Shown here piece after piece: positions 21,701 to 33,067 of a stretch of 64,000 nucleotides of DNA. The notes beneath the pieces were generated by a model. It had not been told where the DNA came from. It was given only the letters and a program-made list of their open reading frames with translations, and did not search any database. Source of the stretch: Microthyrium microscopicum (taxonomy: Eukaryota; Ascomycota; Dothideomycetes; Microthyriales; Microthyriaceae). The DNA lies in NCBI GenBank assembly GCA_010405405.1, contig MU004240.1:264217-328216 (forward strand). The letters are read 5' to 3'. Made by a program: the position numbers and the translations under genes. Position 1 is the stretch's first letter, and every line of letters starts with the position of its first letter.

Positions 21701-24413
21701 AGGAGAGATTCACAACGAATATTTCCGAATGTACATCCCAGTACCAAAAGATTGAAGTTAGCTGACAACCTGACTGACAGCCATCCAGTCCAGGGTGTAA
21801 CGGACAAATCAGCTTTCAAGACTCAACAGGGTAAACAAGTACGAAACATTTATATTTACAGTGATGCAAATTCAGCTGGCCACTACCTATAATTGCCGCT
21901 CTTAAGAAAGGTTTTGATCACTCGGTAATTACTCTGGAAAGCTACAGTCCAATCGTTCCCTGTCTGCGGACATGGCTAGTTAAAAAAAAGCCATGAACAT
22001 CACAAGGCGGTGTAAATAGGCGCGTCTCTTCAGCCAAGGCAATCGCTTGGCGGTTGTGTTCTGCGAATATTCATTGTAGGCGCCTTGAAATTTCTGGCAT
22101 ATTCGTCGCAGCCACTTTGGACTTTTAGGGGCCAAGCTTCGTAACAATGGGCCAGATCCGCCCATGTGGAAGGAGGCGGGCTGATCAACCTGGCAAGAAT
22201 AACAGAGTATGAAAACATGTTGTATGCTTAGATCAGTCGCACTTCAGTCAGTACCGAACTTCTTTCTCAAACTTTCTGCCACGTCTCGATTCCAAATCTT
22301 GAGCATATCATCCAGATTGCTTTCCTCAGTCGCAGTTTCTTGTCGATTGCTACTAGAGAACAACCCTCTATCACGTAATTTGCGTAGGCGACATCGGCTC
22401 CGACGTATCTGGTTTGGCCAGGTTGCAACTTTCCGAGAAATAGACCACTTCAAGCCAGTGTAATGGCAGAACCCTTCGCTGAGTCGGGGACGTCAAGACG
22501 AAGCTATGCGGATAGAGCTGGACTGCCGACTATCCATTAGTCTCGTTGAAGATGCTATTGACAGTGTAGAGGTTTTTTCTGGCCAACTTCATTCTGATCT
22601 GTAGGTCATATGCGCCAGTGACAAACCTTACGAACCTCTCCTCGGACCTTCGGAGACACACACTCTTCCTCTAACCTAGGAACTTCACGATGCACCTTCC
22701 CCAACTATAGACAGCGAGCGATGCACCAAGCAGCAACTCCAGTAGGCAACAATTTAAGCGCGAACAATTCAGGCGTCTGGATAAAGGGATACCTGACACG
22801 ACCCTATCTCTGACACAATGTCAGAGACCTATCTATACTACCAACCGAGAAGATATACTTATCCGGCGTACGCCTGCGGAACACACACTTTGGCATGCTA
22901 CGAAACGCCATTTACACACAGGGCCTGTGGGAAGAAGAGCAGAAGAAGCGCAGCGCGAAGTGGAATATTCAAATGACCTCATTCTAGATCACTGGAGGCC
23001 ACTGGCAAGGTCATCGAAAGGCGTGAGAAGAGTCTTAGATTTCTGGGAGACTTGTATTTGGCCAGCTAGCTCGTCGCATTTGCAGAACATGATTAGCAGA
23101 ACAAGAGCCACAGAAGTTGTCAGGAGGCGAAGAACCACTCACCAACAACCTCCAGCAAAACCCTCAAAGAAAGACGAATTCTTCGTACCAGCACCATTTT
23201 CACACAACGAAATAAGCCCAGTCTGCTTCACATACCTACCAATCTCCCGCGATCAACTCACTCTTATACACCCCATTCTGTACTCAAGGATCAACCACAG
23301 TTCGCGCAGCACCCCTGTCCCAAGTTCGTGATACATCTACCCGAACGGATGCAACAACTACTACGATACTCGAGACATAGCATGAAGACGGGAGTCACCC
23401 GGGAGCACGAAGAAACAGCTGAATATGGCGGTAGGTACAGGCAGAAGCTGGGTGAAGAATTCACATGTTACAGTATGGAGACATATGCTTACGATGGTTG
23501 AAGGGGATGATAGAAGTTGAGCAGTGACTGGAAGCCTGAAACGTGCAGGAAAAAGGTATACACACACGAATGAATGACCAGCAAGAATCAGATGTGAAGG
23601 TTTGGATCTCGGATGCATGTAAGAGGCGTGAGAGGCATTTGAACCTACATGACATAACTGCAAATCGAGTTGACGCTTAGTAGAGTTCAATCAGTATGTC
23701 GTTATGTAGCCCAACAACAAGCTCCGAGTAGTAGCACGAGTCTTTCCGACAATACATCCAAAGTCTTGCTTCACACAATCATATCCTCGTCAGTCACCTT
23801 GTCAGTCAGCACTTCTGAAACCTTGACAAGCAAAGCATACCTCAAGCGTACTCCTATAAACAATCGACACAGTCACTAGAACGGATCCAAAAAGCTATCG
23901 AATGCAGTTAAGATTAGGTCTATTATTTGATCGTCCTTCTGACAACAGACTCGAGCAACAAACAGCATATAACAAACACCCCATGCATGTTTTCTGCAAT
24001 GTTGAAACGCCATGAAGAAGGAACCCTTTACGCGGTTATAATCCTCTTCGCCCGTGTAATTTTGCAACAAGAGAGAAAAAAACCCGACAGCAAAAGCAAT
24101 AGAGAACAAGTAGAAAAAGGAAGAAAAAGTTGTAACAAAATGTTTTGCTCGCGCGGAATTTTGGGGTATGTTCTGTCGTTTTGGTGATCCCCCCTACGAT
24201 CGGCTGGAAATATCATACAATTGGCAGCCCAAATCATCTTTGTTGACCCAGACTTCTCATCAATCTCCCATCCTTACTGAACCTCGAGATTCCACTTCCG
24301 CTAACCGGCACCAGTCATTATGCTAGCAGCAAGTGGGCGTTCATCCAGGCTCATGTCTATGCAAACAAAACAATAGCGAATACCAAGATCACGAGCAAAG
24401 CAGTATGGTTGCT
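18742..24413. other. Large gene-poor region (5.7 kb)
   Basis: No convincing gene on either strand. An ATG-less open stretch at 22927-23331 (plus) has no recognisable domain or splice context. The region is not TA-saturated, so it does not look RIP-eroded, and I see no tRNA, rRNA or transposon ends. The right end (24200-24413) is probably the 3' UTR of ECM33. Confidence 0.45.
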
Positions 24414-25726
24414 TTACATCATGATCATAAGACCTGCTAAAATACCGGCCATGCTCATGAGCATTGTGTTGCTAGGGACACTGAGTAGTGCGGCGGCGCC
24501 CTTTGTCGTGGTGCCATTACCACCGGACGGGGTTGAAGCGGCATTACCGGGATTGCTGACCTTGTTGTAGCACTTGAAAGTACCCTTGATGACGCTGTTG
24601 GGGCCCTTCTCGTTGTTGAATGGGGTGCAGTCGACAGATCCAGAAGACTGCAGATTGAAACCACCACGGCAATCCTTGAGAGCAGGAAGGCCAACACTGT
24701 AAGGGATGTTAGAGATGGACAGGGGTAGACGATTTTGCCAAGACTTACGTGTTAAAGCCTCCGTAGAAATCCAAAGCACCACCAATTGTCTGAACAGCAG
24801 GGAAAGTGGCATTATCGAGCTTAGTGTTGTTTTGAACTTGGAAGCCACCGCCGATGGTCTTAAGGATGGGCAAATCGATCTCGGTAAGAGATGGGTTCGC
24901 GTTGATAGCAAGCGTCTGGCCTACGGAGGTAAGGTTGGCACAGTCGAGAGTAGCAAAGCTGTTTTCGTAGAATCCAAGGTTGCCTGTCACGTTCTTGAGA
25001 GAAGGGATGGACAAAGACTTGCAAGAACGGAAGGTGATGTTTGATGCAGTCTCTAGGTTGGGGAAGCTGGCATCGAACTGATCACCATTTGCGAGCAAGA
25101 TGATGGATTGAGGAACACTGGTAACTTGGAACATGAGAGTTTGGAGCATTCGGTTGTTGGCAATGGTGACGGAGTTGACGGTCTGCAAGTTGATCCCATT
25201 AAGAGAACTCAAGAACGTGTTTTGGATGTTGAGGGTCTTGCACTGCTTGACAATTCCGTCGAATCCAAGGGATGCCAAATTTGGGAGACCAGCAAATGTC
25301 AAGTCGCCAACAGAGGTCAACTTGGGCATGGATAGGGATGAGAGCGTCTGCAAGTTGTTGAGCGTAAACTTGCCGGTAATGGTCTGCAAGCTTGGGGCGG
25401 CGAGAGATGACATGTTAGTGGCTCCGTCGACAACAAAATCTCCATCGATTTCTGTAACACCGTTGAGTGTAATGATGCCGCTTGTTTGGGAAGCAATCTG
25501 GACATTGCCGGTATATGTGGTGCAGCCCTGGAGCGAAGAGGTATCGCCTTGGTTTTGGATCTGGAGGGTGCTTGACGAGGAACAACCTGAATCGGCAGCT
25601 GAAAGAGACACGAAGTTAGCATCTTCATTGACACGAGCAAAAGCGATTAGAGCTGATTGAGGGCATACCGTGAGCAACGCTGGCGATGGCGAGGACCGCT
25701 CCGAAGAACTTGCTGGAGAACATCAT
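24414..25726 (-). CDS. ECM33: Ecm33/Sps2-family GPI-anchored cell-wall protein
   Basis: Exons on the minus strand: 25726-25669, 25598-24749 and 24696-24414, giving 396 aa, the normal Ecm33 length. Introns carry GTATGC and GTAAGT donors, and the first has a TGCTAAC branch site. The product begins with a signal peptide (MMFSSKFFGAVLAIASVAHG) and continues with receptor-L/leucine-rich-like repeats of the pattern L..L..I.G.F.V.NN. The C-terminus has a Gly/Thr-rich segment (SGGNGTTTKG) and a hydrophobic tail ending in LAGLMIMM, a GPI-anchor signal. Ecm33 proteins maintain wall integrity and the apical wall of hyphae. The start at the first of two adjacent ATGs is assumed; the second would shorten the leader by one residue. 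Confidence 0.92.
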
Positions 25727-28700
25727 AGCGAGCAGATCTAGTTGAGAAATGTCAGCAAGGAGTGCAATTGGTTTTAAGATCGATGACAGATGGTAGCATA
25801 CCAGGAGAAGAGCTTGCAAATTGATGATTAGAAGAATGGATGGCGGCAATGGGTTGTTGTTGGGGTGAGTGCAAGATGCAGACGGGAGGACGGAGAGTGA
25901 GTGAAGCGGGAGAGATGGCACGGCTAAAGGGCTTGGCTTATTTCGGAAGGCTGGAAGCCAAAGTCAAAACGCGTGCCTGCGAATCTGGCAGTTGCAGTGG
26001 GTGCACGGCTGATTCCCAAAGAATGAACAATGGGAGAAGCGAGGGTGCAATGGCCGTCACAAGGAGAGACGGATTTTGATTGAGCAAAATCAAGATATAC
26101 TGGCAACGAAGGCAGTACAGGGCTTGAAGAGGACAGTAGAGCAATATTTAGAGTCGAAACGAAGGCGAGAGAAATTGTAGAATTAGCGAAAGACGAAGAA
26201 AAGCAGGTGGAAGAGATGGGAATGTTTGGTGGTGAGTTCACAAGTTGAAGAGTTGGAGGAAAAAGGTCAAAGATTGGACGGGAGGCAAGCTTGTTGCGCC
26301 GAATGTGGATGTTTCTCCTGTCTGCCTGCAAATGGTTGGCCCGTCTTGGGCTGTTGCATCTGTGGCGGGTCGTGGCTTGCCCTTACTGTCCAGTGCACTT
26401 GCCTCGTTTGGGGATAGCTCCTGCCCACTTGTGCATGCAATGACATGGATGGCGATTGCACTACTGACGCGCCGCTGGTCCTTTCTTCTTTAAGACTTCC
26501 AACAGAACGCCCAGCGTTCGTGTCTTTTGCCGCGCTTGCACCTCTCGTTAAATGTCAAGCGAGGCATATCAGACCTATTTTTGTACTGCCTATATTTATC
26601 GTATAACTACACTTCGTACATGTACAACTGCTTTCTCCATTGTATACCATCAGGCACTGGCCTGGGAGTACAGTCTCGGCGCCATACTACTCCGTCATAA
26701 GAAGATCTCCAAACATCCCAGCCGAGCCTGTTTTGGGTCGCATGGTTTATATTACTACCCCTTATATTGCTCAATGTGACAATTGCCCTCTATTGTTACG
26801 TCCATTCGTTCTTTAAAGTTTTCAGTTGACATTTATCTACCTACAAATACTACCTTGAGGGCCATCCTCAACTCGGAATCGGCACTCGGGCAGCTAACTA
26901 CAGCCTACATGTAAACACATCATTCGTCAAATGTCATGATATTCTGTCTTTCAACCTAGGTATTCTTGAAAAGCACTGAGGTTGCTCTATCGGCTGCAAC
27001 CAGAGCAATCCGTCGTCAGGCTCATCCCTCCCGACATGCTTATATCCGATAAAGCTTGTAACAGTCACAGTCATTCTCAAATTACATGCCGTCCTCAGTA
27101 CCAATTACGCAAAAACCGGGATTAGCACATATACCAATTGCAATCCTCCCGCCTGCCATATGCAAGATCTGGAAGGACCCGGATGACCACAATCAAGCAG
27201 CCCGCACTATCAGAACCGAAGAAACCCAAACTCTATTCAACCTCTACCCACCAATAAAGGAGCCATCTATCTTGATAATCGTGTATAACTACGTGGACTA
27301 GCCCTGGTCGCAACTGATCTGTATCCATGCAATAGTTCAACGCACAAGCTTCCCTGCGGTCAAATCCCCAAAAGGTATTTCATCATCGAACAGACCTTGT
27401 TTTCAAGTCACTCAACCAACGGTTAAAGGTGATATAAAGAATCATAGTTTATAGTTGCTATATACCGCTCGGCCGAAAAAGAAAAATGAACGTTTTGCTA
27501 TCAGTCATCTACTATTGCACTAAGAGAATTATTCCGAATTATCTCTACATTTACCGTGAATCAGTAGTTAGCCACTATTGGAAATTCCAATGGACTTGTG
27601 CATATGCAACGCATCCGTATATCCAATAGGAAAATAGGCAAATGGGCCAGAAACCTGCAAGGTTGGCGATTTGATTGCATAAGGAACGCGCGCGGGAAGA
27701 CTATTCGCTGCAACGCTAAATCCCGATTTGCAATTGTACCCTGCTGTCAACTTTGACAGCAACCCTGGACCGCCAGCAAAAATCATTTGGAAAGCTGTTC
27801 AAAATTGACATTGTTCTTTCGTTGGAGTGGTGACGGCGTGAAACGCATCTCCTGTTTCGCAACCTTCCAACCAGGTGACAGAAATATTACACCAAGGCAA
27901 GTTGAAGGGGGCACATGGCGGCGTTGAAACATGGCCAGGAATGGCGCGAGCGTTTTTCTGTGCGTGTGGCTGCTCTCTGTGGAGGCCGCGCCTGGTCATG
28001 GAAGGAAGCAGCGTGCACGCCAGTGCCAAAGCTTGACGTTGCAGTGGCATTTATCATTTGAAATTTGGCGATCCGAATATTCTTGGTTCATCACGGGTTC
28101 TTCTCAGTTGAAGTTCTCACATTCTTATCAAGTTTCTGCTTTGTGTGATTGATTGGAAGCAACTGCTCTAGGGGCTCATACAACTTTCCACTTCTCAAGA
28201 CTCATAGCCACCTTTTCAACTTTGAAATGGAGGATTTTGCTGTTCGACGCGTGGCATGCTGCCAAGTGATAAATCGACAGCTTGGCAAAAAGCCGATTGC
28301 ATAGGTGGATCATTTTGTTTCAAGGGATATTGTGCTAGTCTGATGCACGATGGATGCAAGATGTGGATACATACAAAAGGTCTATTTCGCCCCTGTCTTC
28401 CAATGTTTCGACGTTTTATCAATCTGAATTTCTCATCCTTGAAATTTGAAAAACCTAAGATCATGTTGAATATTGTTTCCAATGGATATATAAGGTATCA
28501 TTATGCTCCTGAGCCCGCCGAATTGCCAAAGATAGGTATCGAACTTGTGCCTGAAAACTGCACTATTACATGGATTGAGTGAGAAGGTGAGAGATTCAGT
28601 ATCTATTGATCACATGTCGAAATGCGATTTTCTCTAATGGTTTCTTTAGGCTCAAACTACAAGGCCTGTCATACCGTGTCTCTTTAATGTCATAACTGCT

Positions 28701-31431
28701 GGCGCTCCGTCAAGCAAGAGCGGGAATTTAAGGCTCCAGATTGGACACATATAATGCTCATGACCGCTCACTGGGAATCCGCAGCAGGACTCTTGCATAG
28801 AAACGGTAGGCAGCAAGACAAGAACAGAGGTTATTATCATGTTGGAAACGGGTTTGTCTGCGTTTAATCGGGCTCCATTGACTGTCCTGACTTAGCCCTC
28901 TTTTCGACCATGAACTCAGTGCATATATTCATGATTGTTGGTGAAGATCAACCGCAAGCTGTCAGTGGCTATGGCTAGGACTGACTGGGTCACATTCAAG
29001 GCAATGTTTTTTCGTGGCTGATATCGCGGCATCCTCAAAAAAGTCAGGGCCGAAAGTGAAGGGACGGACTGAAATATTGCTCCTGACTTTTGGTACAACG
29101 AAAAACTGCTCGCGTAGACTGTTGAACATGCATTCGAACAGTGACCGGTAAGTCACAGCAACCAAATCACAGCTCTACATTTGCATAGTCGACTTGGTGG
29201 AGCTATATGCTCAACACCTTTCCTATACTGCGTCTACTCTATAATATCCCAAACTACCTAGTTATAGGTCTTTCTAAATCTTTGGGTCCAATCATTCATT
29301 TGGGAGCTCAATTGAGGATACAGCATTCAATCCAAAGTTTCATAGCAGAAACTTTCCATGAGGTAAGAACCTTGGAATTTGCAAAAGAGGTTGAAACAGA
29401 ATAGAATATGTCAGGCACATGGATTCAATGAACTGGGAGAAGTGGTACGCAGTAACAATGTCAACGATCAACTCTGTGGTAGAACCATATGCACAAGAAG
29501 CGGCGAACCGATATTGTCCCACACGCGTATCGCGGCAATACTTGAGTCGAAGACACAACAGCCGATAACCTCGCCTCAATCAGTTCTCAGGTTATTAAAA
29601 TTGCCGTTGTTGTCCTACACCGAAAGGCATACCCTTGAACCAGTTATTGAGAGATTTATTCGCTGTTATCACCCTTGCATTCAAGGCATTTTGAGATGGA
29701 TCCTATCGGGCCAACTCAAGTCATGACCCTCATGAGCTGTCGCGATTGACAACAGCTGAAAGCTGGAACTGGATCGGAACACGGTCTACGAATAGGCTAC
29801 AGAGCCGATTAGCTTCATGCACAATTTGACTGGTGGTTACCACCTATTTAGTCCATCGCTATATGCTGTGTAACATGCTTTGCATAACGGCTTCCTCGTA
29901 TGGTGGCCTCCCTTGATGGCATTGCCTGGAAGTTTAACATACGCAGAACGATGAAATCGCAAATGGTGTCAGCAAAACTTGACAAAGAGTTTCGTTCAGG
30001 TTGAAAGATCGAGCGTCCTGGGTTTTTGTTTGGAGTTTCCTCTAATATCTAATACTCTTTGGTAGACAATACCATAAGATGTATACTCCCAAATTCTCTC
30101 TTTTCCCCTTTCCCTCTTTTCCCAATTCCCCAGGTTTGTGTTTCTCCTGTCATCCATGGGAGCTTACATTGATCACGCAGTTATCCGTTTGAGTCAACTT
30201 CATCGACAGAGCACATATAACATCTATCCTTGAACTATCAAGCGCAGACAAATGACCAGTCCACTTGTCTTTCGTATCTACAAAGCCATACTTACCTATC
30301 ACATTATATATCTGCAAGCGACCCTTTTGCATAGTTTCTTGGTAAACGCGCTATGGCTAAGAAAGGTATGGCTGGGCTGGAGGGTAGTACAGATTTTCAA
30401 CAGCCCAGCATCGCGAGAACAGCCAACTGGCTGCGTCTTGAACTCGCGATAACATGCACTAGCGCGTAGCAAGCCAATGACTTTTGAGAACTATCACGGG
30501 AAGATGCAGATTGTGGCAGTTGCGTGATGCACGAAATCTGTTAGTGTCCCCATTCAGCAGCCTTACTCCCCGCTCAACATCAGTGCCAACACTTGGAAGG
30601 AGCTGAGCATAAACGAAGTGAACCTGTAAGATATGAGATGAGCAATCCTTTTACTTGACGGACTACATGACAAACGCACGTTCTACGTATGATTCCGAGC
30701 GCGACATGTGGTGAACCCAGACATTTTCGTAGAAGAGAAAACGAGTCTCAGCTCGATGACTTTTGTATCAAAGAGCTACAAGCAATTTCGTAGACTCAAG
30801 ACACAACTGTGATGGTAGGATAGCATATTGAATAGCTAGGAGGCTATGAATGATAAAAAGCTCAACGACCACATAGAATGCTGCAGTGACTTCAACTTTG
30901 AGCACTCGTATTCGGAGATATACATGCCACTTGACCTCGATTGAGTATCTGGTCTACAAACGGGCCGCTTCCAGAGCGCCACTAGCTCTATTCGAGAACG
31001 TATCTTGCAGCAAAAGGCACGCTCTGCCTTGCCAGTCTGCCACTGTTTGATCCGACTCTGCAAGGGAGACCGATCTCTGATATTTGTCCACCTCGAAACC
31101 TGCACGTTTTTGTTTCTAGATGCTTCCTGGTGGTTGTACATATGCTTTTGTGCTGAGGGTTCTGCCTCTTTGAATTGATTTTGAGGCGCATTTACCGCAC
31201 GCTTTTTGCTATCTGTGCTACAAACAACCGTCTTGCCATTCTGAACTGCCTGCATGGCTAGGAGAGCGTTTCAGTCAAACGGTGGTGGACGTGTTAAAAG
31301 GCTAGACTTCTGGCCGCAACTCTTATTCTTTCTCCAATGTTCAGCTTAAAGCTTCTCTTTCGACCTATACAGACCAATAACAAAACTCTATTCCACCACA
31401 CTGACACATAAAGCTCTTTGACAAAGGTATC
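25727..31431. other. Large gene-poor region (5.7 kb)
   Basis: The left part is the probable leader and promoter of ECM33. The rest has no recognisable gene. Weak possibilities are an ORF at 28256-28582 (plus, four Cys near its start) and a 139-codon ATG ORF at 31255-30836 (minus) facing the bHLH-like gene. Neither has a known domain. Composition is normal. Non-coding transcripts or lineage-specific genes cannot be excluded. Confidence 0.45.
30836..31255 (-). CDS. Doubtful hypothetical ORF (139 aa)
   Basis: ATG-initiated, basic and polar (MQAVQNGKTVVCSTDSKKR), starting 176 bases from the oppositely oriented bHLH-like gene. No signal peptide, domain or intron is visible, and the codon pattern is not distinctive. 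It may simply be chance in the shared promoter region. Listed only because it is the longest ATG ORF in this desert. Confidence 0.15.
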   Translation of the reverse strand: MQAVQNGKTVVCSTDSKKRAVNAPQNQFKEAEPSAQKHMYNHQEASRNKNVQVSRWTNIRDRSPLQSRIKQWQTGKAERAFCCKIRSRIELVALWKRPVCRPDTQSRSSGMYISEYECSKLKSLQHSMWSLSFLSFIAS

Positions 31432-32312
31432 ATGCAATTGCAAGATCCATATCGCTCCTCCGCACAACCCTTTCGTCCTCGAAAAAGTCTACTTCCATCC
31501 ACCAAGACAGATCGATTACCTCCTTTTGCAGATCTAGCCCGAAGTGTTGACGGAAACGACGCTCAACAAAATGCTACACCCCAGAGACAGAGAGCATCTG
31601 CGCGACCAGAGTGGTCATATGGACCGCAAATATCCCAAAGGCCACCACTAGAAGTGCCGAATCACCAGTAAGTCATGCCCCCCGAGATTTAAGGACCAGA
31701 GAGTAACGTCCCAAAAGCCGGAGCATTGGAATGCCTATGCCCACGTCGTCACCTATGGGGCACTTAGTCCTGTCTCGCAGACAACCTGACCATGGCTGCT
31801 ATACACCACCCGAACTTGCCAGCAATCCATCCAGCTCGTCCAGTACACCTACTCCACCATCACCGATCTATCTTTCCAGCGGGGAGAAGCAGACAACGGT
31901 CAAGGGACATCGCAAACGAAAAAGCGACGCTTCACACTACGCCCAACCCGGAGATTCAACAGAAGTAAAACAAGCTGTAGAAGAAAAAGACCCGAAGAAG
32001 ATTGAAGCAAAACGACTAGCAGAGAAAAAGCGCCGCAAGAATAATACAGAGCTAATTGCTGAGATGCAAAACGAACTCATGGCAGAAGGTTTCAACCCCG
32101 ACACATCAGTGCTCAGCCAGCCTAATCAAAAGTCTACCAATGGGAAATTGAAAATGGAGAAGACTACAATCATGCGAGAGATTGTGAAGCGATATCCTTT
32201 TTGGAGGGACAAGGCAACGAGGTTGGAGCAGCGCTGTATAGAGCTGGAGGACATACTGGCCCAACGTGCTAGTGAAGTGCGACCCAAAGACGAAGAAGAA
32301 GGGACGCTGTGA
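31432..32312 (+). CDS. Divergent bHLH-like DNA-binding protein
   Basis: Exons 31432-31667 and 31718-32312 give 276 aa. The 50-base intron has a GTAAGT donor and an AAG acceptor. The N-terminal 150 residues are low-complexity (Pro/Ser/Arg-rich). The C-terminal part has a strongly basic stretch (KRLAEKKRRKNN) running into a helix, then a loop, then a Lys-started second helix (KMEKTTIMREIVKRY) followed by leucine-spaced heptads (ATRLEQRCIELEDIL). The order basic-helix-loop-helix-zipper fits a divergent bHLH regulator, probably nuclear. The canonical H-E-R basic triplet is not intact, so DNA specificity is unclear; a simple basic coiled-coil is the alternative. Confidence 0.55.
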
Positions 32313-33067
32313 ACAGTGTTGAATATGAGGGAGCATCATTTATAACTATACGCATCATGGTGGCAAGTTATATTTGGTGCATAAAAACGCATTTGGTAAC
32401 GACAGAGATGACAGCGAACGATTTATATATAACTCAAAATACTCTATGACAGAATCTATATATGGCAATCATGGTACAATGCTATCACTAAACGAATCGC
32501 CGTTTGAAGGAATGAGCAGATGATTTTGTTGAACAGAAAGTAGTTGTTTGAGAGCACAAGGTTTGCACAACGTAGAAGCGTGAACATGCTATTTTAGACG
32601 AGAGAGTACTGATTGTACTACCGTATCTTAGCTATCCATATGTCAAAAACAGGGAAATATCTAGTGCTGAAAACGAAGAGAATAAAGGGGTATAGTGCGA
32701 AGACGAGGTAAGGAAAATCTAACATATCTAGGATCGAGTATCGTGGGAAGTAATCGCAAGCCGAAAGGGGTATCAACAGATATTACATGATCTGGCATTG
32801 GAGAGACCGAAAAGGGAGAAAGGGTATACAAAGAGAAAGTACCAAATACAACATGTGTCAAAACAGTACTCTAGAGAGCATCGCTCAACAAGAATAAAAT
32901 GATAGTGGAAGTGACAGTGCTTATGGGTAGGAATCCACAAGGTTCAACATCATCGTCTTCAGAGTTTCAAGACTTTGGCATCATAGTCGGCAGGGGTTCT
33001 TCCTGACTCTTAGGTCCAAGAAGTTGTTGTCATGATCGGGACGCCAAAAGAAAATACTGATCCGGTG
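32313..33067. other. Intergenic region between convergent genes
   Basis: It lies between the 3' ends of the bHLH-like gene and the RdRP gene. No coding signal seen; A+T-rich 3' UTR-like sequence. Confidence 0.5.

Noticed and set aside
22927-23331. 134-codon open frame as a gene
   Set aside because: No ATG start, no domain, no splice context; left in the gene-desert description.
25133-25660. 175-codon plus-strand open frame opposite ECM33
   Set aside because: Antisense shadow of the ECM33 repeats; no ATG-linked splice signals or domain.
27577-27591. 15-base palindrome ATTGGAAATTCCAAT
   Set aside because: Single small palindrome in A+T-rich DNA; expected by chance over 64 kb.
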